Assembly: GCA_963799315.1 (NCBI GenBank) | Contig: CAWCWP010000001.1 | Location: 558,001-622,000 of the forward strand | Length of the DNA: 64,000 nt | Direction of reading: 5' to 3' | DNA from: Parerythrobacter_A sp963799315 | Lineage (GTDB): Bacteria > Pseudomonadota > Alphaproteobacteria > Sphingomonadales > Sphingomonadaceae | Shown here: piece after piece, positions 28,816 through 38,940 of the stretch | Layout of the letters: every line of letters starts with the position of its first letter | Numbering within the stretch: position 1 is the stretch's first letter | Program-made: the position numbers and the translations under genes | Notes under the pieces: model-generated | What the model saw: only the letters and a program-made list of their open reading frames with translations | Database searches by the model: none | Told to the model about the DNA's origin: nothing

Positions 28816-30537
28816 TCAGACCTCTTCCACTACATAGAGGCCGGGGGCCGGGTCCAGCGGTTTATATTTCGCATTGCCGAGCGATTTGGGCGCTTTCTTC
28901 TTCGCACCGGAGCGCGCCTGCAACCACTCGATCCAGTAGGGCCACCAGCTGCCCGCGATTTCCTCCGCGCCCGCCTGCCATTCGTCGGCAGTTTTGGGAA
29001 GAGGGCCGTCCTTCTTCTGCAGGTAATACCGCGCCTTGGGATTGCCGGGCGGGTTGAGGATCGCCTGCATGTGCCCGGAATGGCTGAGCACATAGGTGAC
29101 ATCGCCTTTGAACCGAACAGCTGGGTGGAGCGATAGGTCGCTTTCCACGGCGTGATATGGTCGGTCACGCCGCCCAGAATGAACAGGTCGTTGTCCACCT
29201 TGGACAGGTCGATTGCGTGATCCACCATCTCGACCTCGCCCTTCTTGGTGAAGGCCAGCGTTTCGAAAATGGTCAGGAAATCGCCCATCAGCGCGGCAGA
29301 GAGGTTGGTGGCGTCCGCGTTCCAGTACAATACGTCGAAGGCGGGCGGATCCTCGCCCAGCAGGTAATTGTTGATGACGTAGTTCCAGATCAGGTCGTTG
29401 GGCCGCAGCCACGCAAATCCGCGCGCCAGATCGTCGCCCTTGATAACGCCCTGCTTGGCGGCGCGTTGCCGCGCGAGCTGCATGCCGTTTTCCGTCACCA
29501 GCGATCCGGCTTCGATGTCGGTCTGCTGCGGGTGCAGCACGCACACCATCAGGGTCAGCGCGCCCAGCTTCGCGTCGCCATCCGCCGTCATCTTGCTGGC
29601 CAGCATGGCGGCGGTTTGCCCGCCCGAACAGCCGGCGGAGACATTGACCGTCTTGGACTTGGTGATCGCGGCGACGGCATCCATCGCCTCGCGGCAGGCG
29701 CCGATATAGTCCGCCATATCCCAGTGGCCCTGTTCTTTCGACGGGTTGCGCCATGAAATCAGGAAGGTCTGGATGCCGTTGCCGGTGAGGTAGCCGACCA
29801 GCGACTTGTTCGGCGACAGGTCGTTGACATAGGCTTTGTTGATCTGCGGCGGGATGGTGAGTTCGGGCACCGCATACACGTCGTGGCGTGGTCGGCGCGT
29901 AATGGATCAGCTCCATCATCTCGGTCCGCAGGACGACCTGCCCCTTCGACGCGGCGATATTCTCGCCCAGCTTGAACGGTGTCTTGTCGACCTGGCTGAC
30001 CATGCCCTTGTTATGGGCGATGTCGTTATAGGCGTTTTTCAGCCCCTTCATCAGGCTCAAGCCCCCGCTGTCGATCACGCGTTTCTGTGCGGTGGGATTG
30101 CCCAGCAGCGAGTTGGTCGGCGCAAGGCTGTCGATGATGATGTTGGAGATGAAATTGGCGCGGTCGCGCTCCAGCTCGTCCAGCTCCAGATCGTCCAGCC
30201 AGCTGCGCATGCCTTTCTGCACGGCCAGGTAATATTGCGCACCCGCCTTGAAGAACGGGTTGTACTGCCACGCCGGGTCCATGAACCGCTTGTCCTTGGC
30301 ATCGGGCGCGAGGTCGGATTTGCCGGTCATGATTTTAAGCATGTCGGCACCCATCGTCTGCGCATGGCGCATGGTGCGGGCCGGATCGCTGGCGGTTTCG
30401 CGCAGCAGCAGCGCGACGGCCCCCACGAAATCCTCGCGCGCAAGACCGATCAGCGGCCCCAGCGCAGTGGTCGATTGCGCGGCCTCGTCGCCAAAATGCA
30501 GCGGCTCTCTCGGTGCCTCTCTCGGTGCTTCGGCCAT
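28816..30537 (-). CDS. phaC: Class I poly(3-hydroxyalkanoate) synthase (two compensating frameshifts)
   Basis: The start at ATG 30537 gives MAEAPREAPREPLHF. RFMDPAWQYNPFFKAGAQYY follows, then FKLGENIAASKGQVVLRTEMM, and YAPTT just before a +1 near 29885. The second frame reads VYAVPELTIPPQINKAYVNDL and SAGCSGGQTAAMLAS with the catalytic Cys, then FILGGVTDHITPWK (Asp). A one-base loss near 29117 returns to the first frame for SHSGHMQAILNPPGNPKA (His). Length is about 573 residues, normal for class I. PhaC polymerises 3-hydroxyacyl-CoA into storage polyester granules. Confidence 0.94.
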   Translation of the reverse strand: MAEAPREAPREPLHFGDEAAQSTTALGPLIGLAREDFVGAVALLLRETASDPARTMRHAQTMGADMLKIMTGKSDLAPDAKDKRFMDPAWQYNPFFKAGAQYYLAVQKGMRSWLDDLELDELERDRANFISNIIIDSLAPTNSLLGNPTAQKRVIDSGGLSLMKGLKNAYNDIAHNKGMVSQVDKTPFKLGENIAASKGQVVLRTEMMELIHYAPTTPRRVCGARTHHPAADQQSLCQRPVAEQVAGRLPHRQRHPDLPDFMAQPVERTGPLGYGGLYRRLPRGDGCRRRDHQVQDGQCLRRLFGRANRRHAGQQDDGGWRREAGRADPDGVRAAPAADRHRSRIAGDGKRHAARAATRRQAGRYQGRRSGARICVAAAQRPDLELRHQQLPAGRGSARLRRIVLERGRHQPLCRADGRFPDHFRNAGLHQEGRGRDGGSRNRPVQGGQRPVHSGRRDRPYHAVESDLSLHPAVRFKGDVTYVLSHSGHMQAILNPPGNPKARYYLQKKDGPLPKTADEWQAGAEEIAGSWWPYWIEWLQARSGAKKKAPKSLGNAKYKPLDPAPGLYVVEEV

Positions 30538-30670
30538 TCCAGTTCCCTCGCAAATGCTTTTGTTATGAAGGCGAACATGCACGGGGCGAGATAGCTTGGC
30601 AAGCAGGGCGGGAGGCGGACGGTCGGGACGCCATTTCTAACCGCCGCATTAACTCTTTTTCAAACGCTTC

Positions 30671-33460
30671 GTGCGAGCGGTCGGCGCATGGAATTCGGTA
30701 AGTCGCGGAACCGATCTGACGGGGTGCGCCCGCCTGCCGCCGCGCAGGGCGGGAAAGCCGCGCCCCGTTCCCGCCCGACTTCCAAGGGTCAGCCGCACGG
30801 CCAAAAAACACTCCGCGAAATCGTCCGAGGAAGAACGACGCAAGGGGCACCGCAGGGGCAAGGCCGGGTTCGACCGCCTGCTGTCCCGTGCCCGTGCCGG
30901 CGCTCCGCAAGCCATCGTTCCGTGCGACTGGGGCTGGTTCGCGATATTCATTGCGGTCACTTCGGTACTGGGCATGGCGGTCAGCATGTCGCTTCCGCCG
31001 ATATCGAGCGCGGTCGCGATTGGCGCCGGCATTGCCTTTGCGTGGTATGGCAGGGGGCTGGCGCGCACCGAACGTGCGATACGGTCCGACAATGATGGCA
31101 GCGTGCTGAAATGGATGTGCGCGTGGTGCTGGCTATCGCTGGTCGCCCCGTCTGCATGTGTCGCCATAACCTTCACCGCCTGGGCCGCGTTTGGCGATAT
31201 GGAAATCCAGTGGGCGCTGGGCGCGATTATTACCAGTAACGTGCTTGCCGCCAGCCTGTTGGCCAGCCGTATCCTGCAACAATTCGTCGTGCAATTTGCC
31301 TGTTGGATGACTGTTGTCGTCTTCGAAGGTTCCATCGCCTCCTATGCTGCAATGGCCGTTGCCACCGGTTCCACCTTGCTAATCGTGCGCCACCAGCTCC
31401 TGCTCGCCCGCCGTCGCGCGGAGGAACAGGAGGCGCGCGAGCGGGTCAGCAACCGGGCCGAAGACATCCTGCGCGATTACGAGGAAACCGGGCAGGGCTG
31501 GTTCTGGGAAACCGACCGGCGCGGCACGCTGACCTATATCTCGTCGCCCGTCGCGCAAACGCTGGGCACCACGGCGGAGGCGCTGATCCAGTGCCCGTTC
31601 GTCGAACTGTTCGAACTGGGCGACGACAATCATGACGGCGAACGCACGCTGACCTTCCATATGTCGTCGCGTTCCTCGTTCCAGGAACTGGGCGTAAAAG
31701 CCAATGTGAAGGGCGAGGAACGCTGGTGGTCGGTCAGCGGACGGCCCGCCTATGACAGCTTCGGCAATTTCCTGGGCTTTCGCGGTTCCGGCACCGACCT
31801 GACCGAGAAGAAGCGCAACGAGGAATCGGTGCAGCGGCTGGCGCAATATAACTCGCTGACCAGCCTCGCCAACCGGTTCCAGATGCTGCAACTGCTGGAC
31901 AAGATCCTGTCCGCGCCGATGGAATCGCAGCGCGAGTGCAATGTCATGCTGCTCGACCTGGACCGGTTCAAGCAAGTGAACGATACGCTGGGCCATCCGG
32001 CGGGCGACGCGCTGTTGCAGCAGGTGGCGCAGCGGCTGGAGCGGACTGTCGACACGCAGGGCCGCGTGGGCCGGTTGGGCGGCGACGAGTTCGAAGTCAT
32101 CGTGCCGGGGCGCTGGAAACAGGACGATCTGGCGCGGCTGGCGCAGGACATCATCAATTCGCTGTCGCAGCCCTATTCGGTGGACGGGCAGCGCGTCACC
32201 ATCGGCGCATCGCTGGGCATCGCAATCGCGCCGGACAACGGCACCGACAGCGAGCACGTCATCCGCAACGCCGATCTCGCGCTGTATGCGGCCAAGGATG
32301 GCGGGCGCGGGCGCTATCATTTCTATTCGCGCGACCTGCATTCGGTGGCGGAGCAGAAGGCGGTCATGGAAGACGACTTGCGCGATGCGGTGGCGAACAA
32401 GGCGTTCCAGCTGTTCTACCAGCCCATCGTCGCGGCCAAGGGCAACCGCATCATCGGGTTCGAGGCGCTGCTGCGCTGGGAACATCCCGAAAAGGGCTGG
32501 GTTTCGCCCGACAAGTTCATTCCGGTCGCGGAAGATACCGGCCTGATCGCCGCCATCGGCGAATGGGCGATCAATACCGCATGCCACGACCTCGCCCAGT
32601 TCCCGGGCGATGTGAAATGCGCCGTGAATGTCTCGCCGCTGCAATTCAGCAATCCGCAACTGCCCGGCATCGTCACCAACGCCATCATGGAAGCAGGCAT
32701 CCGGCCCGAACGGCTGGAGCTGGAAATCACCGAAAGCGTTTTCCTGAACGACGATGCGGGCACCGAAGCGATGTTCGCGGCGCTGAAAAACGTGGGCGTG
32801 CGTCTTGCACTGGACGATTTCGGCACCGGCTATTCCTCGCTCGGCTATCTGAAGAAAGCACCGTTCGACAAGATCAAGATCGACCAGAGCTTCGTGCGCG
32901 GAGCGACGCAGCCGGGCAATCGCAACGGGGCGATCATCACCTCCATCACCAGCCTGGCGGAATCGCTGGGCATGGACACCACTGCCGAGGGCGTGGAAAC
33001 GATGGACGAGCTGGAGCTGGTGCGCAATCTGGGGTGCAGCCAGATCCAGGGCTACATCTTCTCCAAGGCGGTGCCGTTCACCAAGGCCGCCGCGCTGCTG
33101 GGGCAGGGGCCGACCATCGAGGCGGACGGGTTCCGCTCCGCCCGCAGCACCCGGCAGACGATGCTGCGCAAGGTGATGCTGGAACATGACGGCCAGTTCT
33201 ACAAGGCGACCATTCGCAATATGTCGCCCGAAGGCGCGCTGGTCGAAGGGCTGTACAAGGTGCCGCCGGGCACGCAGTTCAATCTGGCAATCAGCGCCGA
33301 TATCGTCACGCGCATCACTTGCGTGTGGAGCAACGATCGCAAGATGGGCGTCACTTTCGCCCGTGCATTGGACACCGATGCCAGCGGCAACATCGTGCTG
33401 CGCAGCAAGGAACGGGACGATCCCGCCATCGTTCCGGCCATGAATAGTGAAGCGGCGTAA
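30671..33460 (+). CDS. Membrane-bound PAS-GGDEF-EAL-PilZ c-di-GMP enzyme
   Basis: The frame holds 929 codons. After a poorly conserved basic start come four to five hydrophobic segments (about residues 88-240). A PAS domain (about 270-390, GQGWFWETDRRG) follows, then GGDEF with LDRFKQVNDTLGHPAGD and RLGGDEFEVI, then EAL with FEALLRWEHPEKGW, LEITESVF, LALDDFGTGYSSLG and KIDQSF. A PilZ-like tail comes last (QTMLRKVMLEHDGQFYKATIRNMS). Catalytic residues of both cyclase and phosphodiesterase are present; no RxxD inhibitory site sits at the usual spacing. GTG 30671 gives the longest frame, but the true start is unclear. Confidence 0.88.
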   Translation: MRAVGAWNSVSRGTDLTGCARLPPRRAGKPRPVPARLPRVSRTAKKHSAKSSEEERRKGHRRGKAGFDRLLSRARAGAPQAIVPCDWGWFAIFIAVTSVLGMAVSMSLPPISSAVAIGAGIAFAWYGRGLARTERAIRSDNDGSVLKWMCAWCWLSLVAPSACVAITFTAWAAFGDMEIQWALGAIITSNVLAASLLASRILQQFVVQFACWMTVVVFEGSIASYAAMAVATGSTLLIVRHQLLLARRRAEEQEARERVSNRAEDILRDYEETGQGWFWETDRRGTLTYISSPVAQTLGTTAEALIQCPFVELFELGDDNHDGERTLTFHMSSRSSFQELGVKANVKGEERWWSVSGRPAYDSFGNFLGFRGSGTDLTEKKRNEESVQRLAQYNSLTSLANRFQMLQLLDKILSAPMESQRECNVMLLDLDRFKQVNDTLGHPAGDALLQQVAQRLERTVDTQGRVGRLGGDEFEVIVPGRWKQDDLARLAQDIINSLSQPYSVDGQRVTIGASLGIAIAPDNGTDSEHVIRNADLALYAAKDGGRGRYHFYSRDLHSVAEQKAVMEDDLRDAVANKAFQLFYQPIVAAKGNRIIGFEALLRWEHPEKGWVSPDKFIPVAEDTGLIAAIGEWAINTACHDLAQFPGDVKCAVNVSPLQFSNPQLPGIVTNAIMEAGIRPERLELEITESVFLNDDAGTEAMFAALKNVGVRLALDDFGTGYSSLGYLKKAPFDKIKIDQSFVRGATQPGNRNGAIITSITSLAESLGMDTTAEGVETMDELELVRNLGCSQIQGYIFSKAVPFTKAAALLGQGPTIEADGFRSARSTRQTMLRKVMLEHDGQFYKATIRNMSPEGALVEGLYKVPPGTQFNLAISADIVTRITCVWSNDRKMGVTFARALDTDASGNIVLRSKERDDPAIVPAMNSEAA

Positions 33461-33569
33461 TTAACACGCTGTCAACGAATGCCCGCTAGTCTGGCAAGAT
33501 TGAAAGCCCGGATCACACGGGCTCCGGGCGTGTCGGCAGTTCACCGGTTCGAGGGACCAATACGCATTC

Positions 33570-35847
33570 ATGGGTAAACCAGGCTTCTTTACCAGACTGG
33601 GCGGCGGCGCGGAGCGCGGCGGCAAACCGTCGGGCGCGTCCCGCGCACCGGGCTGGACGCTGGCGCGCGGCTGGCGTTGCTGGACCAGTTCGAGGAACTG
33701 AGCCTTGGCTGGTTCTGGGCAACCGATGCTTCGGGCAAGGTCACCTATCTGAGCGAAAGCGCGGCGGACATGATCGGTCTGGAACCCGGCCAGATCATGG
33801 GCACCGCGCTCAGCGAACTGTTCATTCCCGACGCCGCCGACGATCCCGACAAGGCGGAACGTCCGCTTGGTTTCCTGCTGACGACGCGCAACAGCTTTAC
33901 CGAATTGCAGGTGCGTCTTGCGCTGACCGCCGATGCACCGAAGCCTGATCGGGGACAGGACAGCAAGCCGTCATCCGACAATGACGACGAAGAAGCACCG
34001 CAACGCTGGTGGTCGATCACCGGCAAGCCGTCTTTCGACAGGGAAGGCGAATTTCTCGGCTATCGCGGGTCTGCCAAGGATATCACCGCCACGCGCGAGC
34101 GCGAGCGCGATGCCTCGCGGCTGGCGCAATACGATGTGCTGACCGGCCTGGCCAATCGCCACCGCATGGAAAAACGGCTGTCGACAACGCTGACCGCCTA
34201 TCGCGCGGCCAAGCGCAGTTGTGCGCTGCTGATGATGGACCTCGACCGGTTCAAGCAGGTCAACGACACGCTGGGCCACCCGGCGGGCGACGAGCTGCTC
34301 AAGCAGGTGGCGCAGCGCATCGAGCAGATCGTGGGCGAGAAGGGCGAGATCGGTCGGCTGGGCGGCGACGAGTTCCAGGTCATCCTGCCCGATATGGACG
34401 ACCGTGGCGATCTGGGCGACCTGTCGCAGCGGCTGATCCAGATGATCTCGCAGCCCTATTCGATCAATGGCGACCGTGCGATCATCGGCACCTCCATCGG
34501 CATCGCCATCGCGCCCTATGACGGCGTGAGCGCGGGACGAACTGGTCAGCAGCGCCGATCTCGCGCTGTATGCGGCCAAGGGCGGCGGGCGCGGCCAGTT
34601 CCGCTTCTACACCGGCGAGCTGAAGGATGGCGCGCGGCAAAGGAAGCAGGTGGAAGAAGATCTGCGCGATGCCTTCCATCACAAGGCGCTGGAAATGCAT
34701 TACCAGCCGCTGATCGACGCGAAGACCGACATGGTGCGCGGGTTCGAGGCGCTGATGCGCTGGAACCACGCGGAACGCGGCTGGATCGGTCCGGCGGTAT
34801 TCATCCCGATTGCCGAGGAAACCGGCATTATCAACGACCTTGGCGACTGGGCGCTGAAACAGTCCTGTCTCGATGCGGTGGCGTGGCGGGCACAATCTGC
34901 GCGTTTCGGTCAATGTCTCCGCCGTGCAGTTTGCGAACGAGGATTTTCCCTCGGTCGTGAAGCAGGCGCTGGTCTCGTCCGGCCTCGAACCCGGCCTGCT
35001 GGAACTGGAGATCACCGAGAGCGTCTTCATGGCCGACCCGCATGCGACCAAGCGCATGTTTGCCCGGTTGAAGAAGCTGGGCGTGCGGCTGGCGCTCGAT
35101 GATTTCGGCACCGGCTATTCCTCGCTCAGCTATCTGAGCCGCGCGCCGTTCGACAAGATCAAGATCGACCAGAGCTTCGTGCGCGGGGCGACGCATGCAG
35201 ACAACAACAATGCCGCGATCATCACCGCCATCGTCAGCCTGGCCGCCGCGCTGAAAATGGAAACGGTGGCCGAAGGCGTGGAAGCGCGCGACGAGCTGGC
35301 GCTGGTGCGCGAACACGGGGCCACTCTCATCCAGGGTTGGGTCTTTGCCAAGGCCATGCCGCAGGACGTTATTGTCGACCGGCTGGAACGGCGCGAGCTG
35401 AAATTCGAAGTCATCGGCCCGGACAAGCACCGTGCCGAACGCAAGAGCCTGTTCCGCAAGATCGGCGTGATCCACGAAGACCACCGCTATGATGCGTTCC
35501 TGCGCAACCTGTCGCGCAGCGGCGCCATGATCGAGGGCATTCTGAATGTGCCCGAAGGCACCGAACTGGTCATCGATCTGGGCGACGGCCAGCTGGTGGT
35601 GTCGCGCGTGCGCCGGTCCGACGAAGCAACACAGGGTCTGGAATTCGAACAGGCGCTGGTCAGCGACGGGGCGGACGGGCTGTGTACCCGCCACCGCGTC
35701 TCGCCCTATGCACTGGCCGCCGCCGGGATGCCGCTCGCCGCGCTGCCATCGGGCAGTTATCCGCTGCTCGACAGTCACGAGAAACCCAGGACACGGGCGA
35801 GATTTCTCGAAGTTTCGACTCAACCGGGGCTGGCCTACCGCGAATAA
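33570..35847 (+). CDS. Cytoplasmic PAS-GGDEF-EAL-PilZ c-di-GMP enzyme, paralogue of the previous gene (frameshifted)
   Basis: The start ATG 33570 gives MGKPGFFTRLGGG. A one-base loss near 33660 leads into LALLDQFEELSLGWFWATDASG (PAS). GGDEF (RLGGDEFQVI) follows, then a +1 near 34535 before ELVSSADLALYAAKGGGRG. EAL begins with FEALMRWNHAERGW, then a +1 near 34885 before LRVSVNVSAVQFANEDF, LEITESVF and DDFGTGYSSLSYL. The tail IHEDHRYDAFLRNLSRSGAM is PilZ-like. It parallels its neighbour motif by motif but lacks the membrane segments, indicating tandem duplication. Corrected length is about 759 residues. Confidence 0.86.
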
Positions 35848-35926
35848 CCCGCATCTCCCGGATGTAACGATCTGCCGCTTTCCCGACGAAGGACACGGCA
35901 GACCCTGTTAATTCCGGAGAGTTACC

Positions 35927-36115
35927 ATGCCCGTTCGCGACGGCGATGGCATCGGAGACGCCACCCACATCGACCTCGGCGCGCTGGATGCCTCGACCGG
36001 CGGGCAAAGCTACGCCATTCCGGCAGGCACCGACATCGCCGCATTGCGCTCCGCCGTCATCTGGTGCCGCGCATTCGGTGTGTATTTCGGCGGGGCCACG
36101 CTCGAAAGCGCCTGA
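35927..36115 (+). CDS. Miniature DM13-domain protein
   Basis: The 62-residue protein contains HIDLGALDASTGGQSYAIP, then ALRSAVIWCRAFGVYFGG. This matches the C-terminal half of the electron-transfer DM13 domain (the D-G-L---G-Q-Y-IP and S-VIWC--F-V-F pattern), including its conserved Cys. Full DM13 domains are about 100 residues, so only the second half is encoded here. CCGGAGAG at 35914-35921 provides a normal ribosome-binding site before the ATG. No signal peptide is visible. It could be a 5'-truncated remnant or a real small protein. Confidence 0.65.
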   Translation: MPVRDGDGIGDATHIDLGALDASTGGQSYAIPAGTDIAALRSAVIWCRAFGVYFGGATLESA

Positions 36116-36150
36116 CAGCGCCGCCACCGCCCGCTATCGGTCGCGGTGCA

Positions 36151-37971
36151 ATGACCGACCTTTCCAAGATCCGCAATTTCTCCATCATCGCCCATATCGA
36201 CCACGGCAAATCGACGCTGGCCGACCGGCTGATCCAGCAATGCGGCGGCCTGACGCAGCGCGAGATGAGCGAGCAGGTGCTCGACAACATGGATATCGAG
36301 CGCGAGCGCGGCATCACCATCAAGGCGCAGACCGTGCGGCTCGACTACACCGCGCGCGACGGCGAGACCTATGAACTCAACCTCATGGACACGCCCGGCC
36401 ATGTCGATTTCGCCTATGAAGTCAGCCGCAGCCTGGCCGCATGCGAAGGCGCGCTGCTGGTGGTGGATGCGGCGCAGGGGGTGGAGGCGCAGACGCTGGC
36501 CAACGTCTACCAGTCCATCGAACACGACCACGAAATCGTGCCCGTCATCAACAAGATCGACCTGCCCGCCGCCGAACCCGAACAGGTCCGCGCCGAGATA
36601 GAGGAAGTCATCGGCCTCGACGCCAGCGAGGCGGTGCTGACCAGTGCCAAGTCCGGCATCGGTATCGAGGATGTGCTGGAAGCCGTCGTCGCCAAGATCC
36701 CCCCGCCCACGGGCGACCGCGACGCGCCGCTCAAGGCCATGCTGGTCGATAGCTGGTACGACCCCTATCTCGGCGTGGTCATCCTCGTGCGCGTGCTGGA
36801 CGGGTGGCTCAAGAAGGGTCTGCCGCGTCCGCTTCATGCAGGGCGATACGCAGCATCTGGTCGACCGCGTCGGCGCGTTCACCCCCAAGCGCATCGACCT
36901 CGACGAACTCGGCCCCGGCGAAATCGGCTTCATCACCGCGCAGATCAAAGAGGTGGAGCAGGCCCGCGTCGGCGACACCATCACCACGGTAAAGGACGGC
37001 GCGACCAAGGCGCTGCCCGGCTACAAGGAAGTGCAGCCGGTGGTGTTCTGCGGCATGTTCCCGGTGGACGCGGCAGAGTTCGAGAAACTGCGCGAAAGCA
37101 TCGGCAAGCTGCGGCTGAACGATGCCAGCTTCAGCTTCGAGATGGAATCGAGCGCCGCGCTGGGCTTCGGCTTCCGCGCCGGGTTCCTCGGCCTGCTGCA
37201 CCTCGAGATCATCCAGGAGCGGCTGACCCGCGAATACGATCTCGACCTGATCACCACCGCGCCCAGCGTTGTCTATCGCATGCAGCTCAACAAGAGCCGC
37301 ACCGACGATGCGCGCGAGCTGATGCTGCACAACCCGGCGGACTATCCCGACCCCAGCCGGATCGACATGATCGAGGAACCGTGGATCAAGGCGACGATCT
37401 ACACCCCCGACGAATATCTCGGCTCCATCCTGAAGCTATGCCAGGATCGGCGCGGCGTGCAGATGAACCTGACCTATGTCGGCGGCCGCGCGCAGGTGAC
37501 CTACGAGCTGCCGCTGAACGAGGTGGTGTTCGATTTCTACGACCGCCTGAAAAGCATCAGTCGCGGCTATGCCAGCTTCGACTACGAACAGATCGGCCTG
37601 CGCGAAGGCGATCTCGTCAAGATGAGCATTCTGGTGAACAACGAGCCGGTCGACGCGCTCTCCATGATCGTCCACCGCGGCGTAGCCGAAGCCCGCGGCC
37701 GCCACATCTGCGAACGGATGAAAGACCTGATCCCCCGCCACCTGTTCAAGATCCCGGTCCAAGCTGCCATCGGCGGCAAGGTCATCGCCCGCGAAACCAT
37801 CGCCGCGATGCGCAAGGACGTGACCGCGAAGTGCTATGGCGGCGATATTTCAGCCGCAAGAAGAAGCTGCTGGAGAAGCAGAAAAAGGGCAAGGCGAAGA
37901 TGCGTGAGTACGGGAATGTGAGTATCCCGCAGGAGGCGTTTATCGCCGCGCTGCGGATGGGCGAGGAGTAG
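36151..37971 (+). CDS. lepA: Elongation factor 4, back-translocating GTPase (two compensating frameshifts)
   Basis: The protein begins MTDLSKIRNFSIIAHIDHGKS with the P-loop. RGITIKAQTVRL follows, then MDTPGHVDFAYEVSRSL and NKIDLPAAEPEQ. A +1 near 36829 is followed by RFMQGDTQHLVDRVGAF, GFGFRAGFLGLLHLEIIQERL and EPWIKATIYTPDEYLG. A one-base loss near 37851 precedes RKKKLLEKQKKGKAKMR and the usual end IPQEAFIAALRMGEE. Corrected length is about 607 residues, as expected. The stop is only 3 bases before the first gene of the CBASS-like operon. Confidence 0.96.
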   Translation: MTDLSKIRNFSIIAHIDHGKSTLADRLIQQCGGLTQREMSEQVLDNMDIERERGITIKAQTVRLDYTARDGETYELNLMDTPGHVDFAYEVSRSLAACEGALLVVDAAQGVEAQTLANVYQSIEHDHEIVPVINKIDLPAAEPEQVRAEIEEVIGLDASEAVLTSAKSGIGIEDVLEAVVAKIPPPTGDRDAPLKAMLVDSWYDPYLGVVILVRVLDGWLKKGLPRPLHAGRYAASGRPRRRVHPQAHRPRRTRPRRNRLHHRADQRGGAGPRRRHHHHGKGRRDQGAARLQGSAAGGVLRHVPGGRGRVRETARKHRQAAAERCQLQLRDGIERRAGLRLPRRVPRPAAPRDHPGAADPRIRSRPDHHRAQRCLSHAAQQEPHRRCARADAAQPGGLSRPQPDRHDRGTVDQGDDLHPRRISRLHPEAMPGSARRADEPDLCRRPRAGDLRAAAERGGVRFLRPPEKHQSRLCQLRLRTDRPARRRSRQDEHSGEQRAGRRALHDRPPRRSRSPRPPHLRTDERPDPPPPVQDPGPSCHRRQGHRPRNHRRDAQGRDREVLWRRYFSRKKKLLEKQKKGKAKMREYGNVSIPQEAFIAALRMGEE

Positions 37972-37974
37972 GGG

Positions 37975-38928
37975 TTGCAATCGACAAGTGGACCAACAGG
38001 AGCGGGCAAGCCAAATCGGATTTGTAAGATACTCTCTCTTGATGGAGGAGGGGCAAAAGGATTCTACTCGCTTGGTGTGCTGAGAGAAATTGAAGCTACC
38101 CTTCAGCGACCAATCTACGAGGAATTTGACCTAATTTTTGGCACGAGTACCGGTTCGATAATCGCAGCGCTTCTGGCGACCGGCTATACTGTCGATGAAG
38201 TCCATGCATTTTACTGTGAATATGTACCTATAATAATGCAGGCAAAAAGGGCGACAAAGAAATCAGAAGAGCTTCATCGCGTTGCAAAGATATTAATGGG
38301 CGACCGAGGATTTGACGAAGTTAAAACAGGCTTGGGTGTTGTAGCGACGAAGTGGCATCACGAAACGCCCATGATCTTCAAAAGCCGGGAAACACAGGTT
38401 CATGGGCGACGCGCAACTTTTTTACCGGGCTTCGGCTGTACGATTTCCGACGCCGTCGAGGCATCTTGTTCGGCTTATCCATTTTTCAATCGAAAATTCG
38501 TTATCACTAGAAACGGAGATGAGTTCGAACTGTTTGATGGTGGATATTGTGCCAACAATCCGACACTATACGCCATTGCCGATGCCACTACCGGAATGGG
38601 TTTCGACGCTGCAGATTGCCGGGTAGTTAGTGTTGGATGTGGTCGATATCCAGAGCCGAAACAGAGTTTCGTAAGCCGAAAAATCAAGAGCTTTCTTCCG
38701 ATACAACTTCTGCAGAAAACGCTCGAAGTGAACACGGCTTCCATGGACCAATTGAGAAGCATTCTCTTTGGTGACGTACCAACCGTTCGTGTCAACGAGA
38801 CATTCAGTCGGCCAGAGTTAGCCACCGATATGTTCGAACATGATCTGGATAAACTTAATCTGCTGAGGCAGCAAGGCGCTGAGTCATTTGCATCAAGGGA
38901 GGAAGAGATCGCCCTACTCCTGCAATAA
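37975..38928 (+). CDS. Patatin-like phospholipase, CBASS effector (CapV-like)
   Basis: The 317-residue patatin fold protein has the oxyanion motif SLDGGGAKGF (residues 21-30), the nucleophile Ser58 in FGTSTGS and the catalytic Asp188 in FDGG. There is no signal peptide, so it should act on the inner membrane from inside. In CBASS, CapV-type patatins are switched on by the cyclic nucleotide made by the adjacent CD-NTase and degrade phospholipids, killing the infected cell. The start is TTG 37975 with AGGAG at 37964-37968 inside the end of lepA. The gene is AT-richer than its surroundings; CD-NTase follows after 12 bases. Confidence 0.88.
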   Translation: MQSTSGPTGAGKPNRICKILSLDGGGAKGFYSLGVLREIEATLQRPIYEEFDLIFGTSTGSIIAALLATGYTVDEVHAFYCEYVPIIMQAKRATKKSEELHRVAKILMGDRGFDEVKTGLGVVATKWHHETPMIFKSRETQVHGRRATFLPGFGCTISDAVEASCSAYPFFNRKFVITRNGDEFELFDGGYCANNPTLYAIADATTGMGFDAADCRVVSVGCGRYPEPKQSFVSRKIKSFLPIQLLQKTLEVNTASMDQLRSILFGDVPTVRVNETFSRPELATDMFEHDLDKLNLLRQQGAESFASREEEIALLLQ

Positions 38929-38940
38929 AACCGAGGTCGT

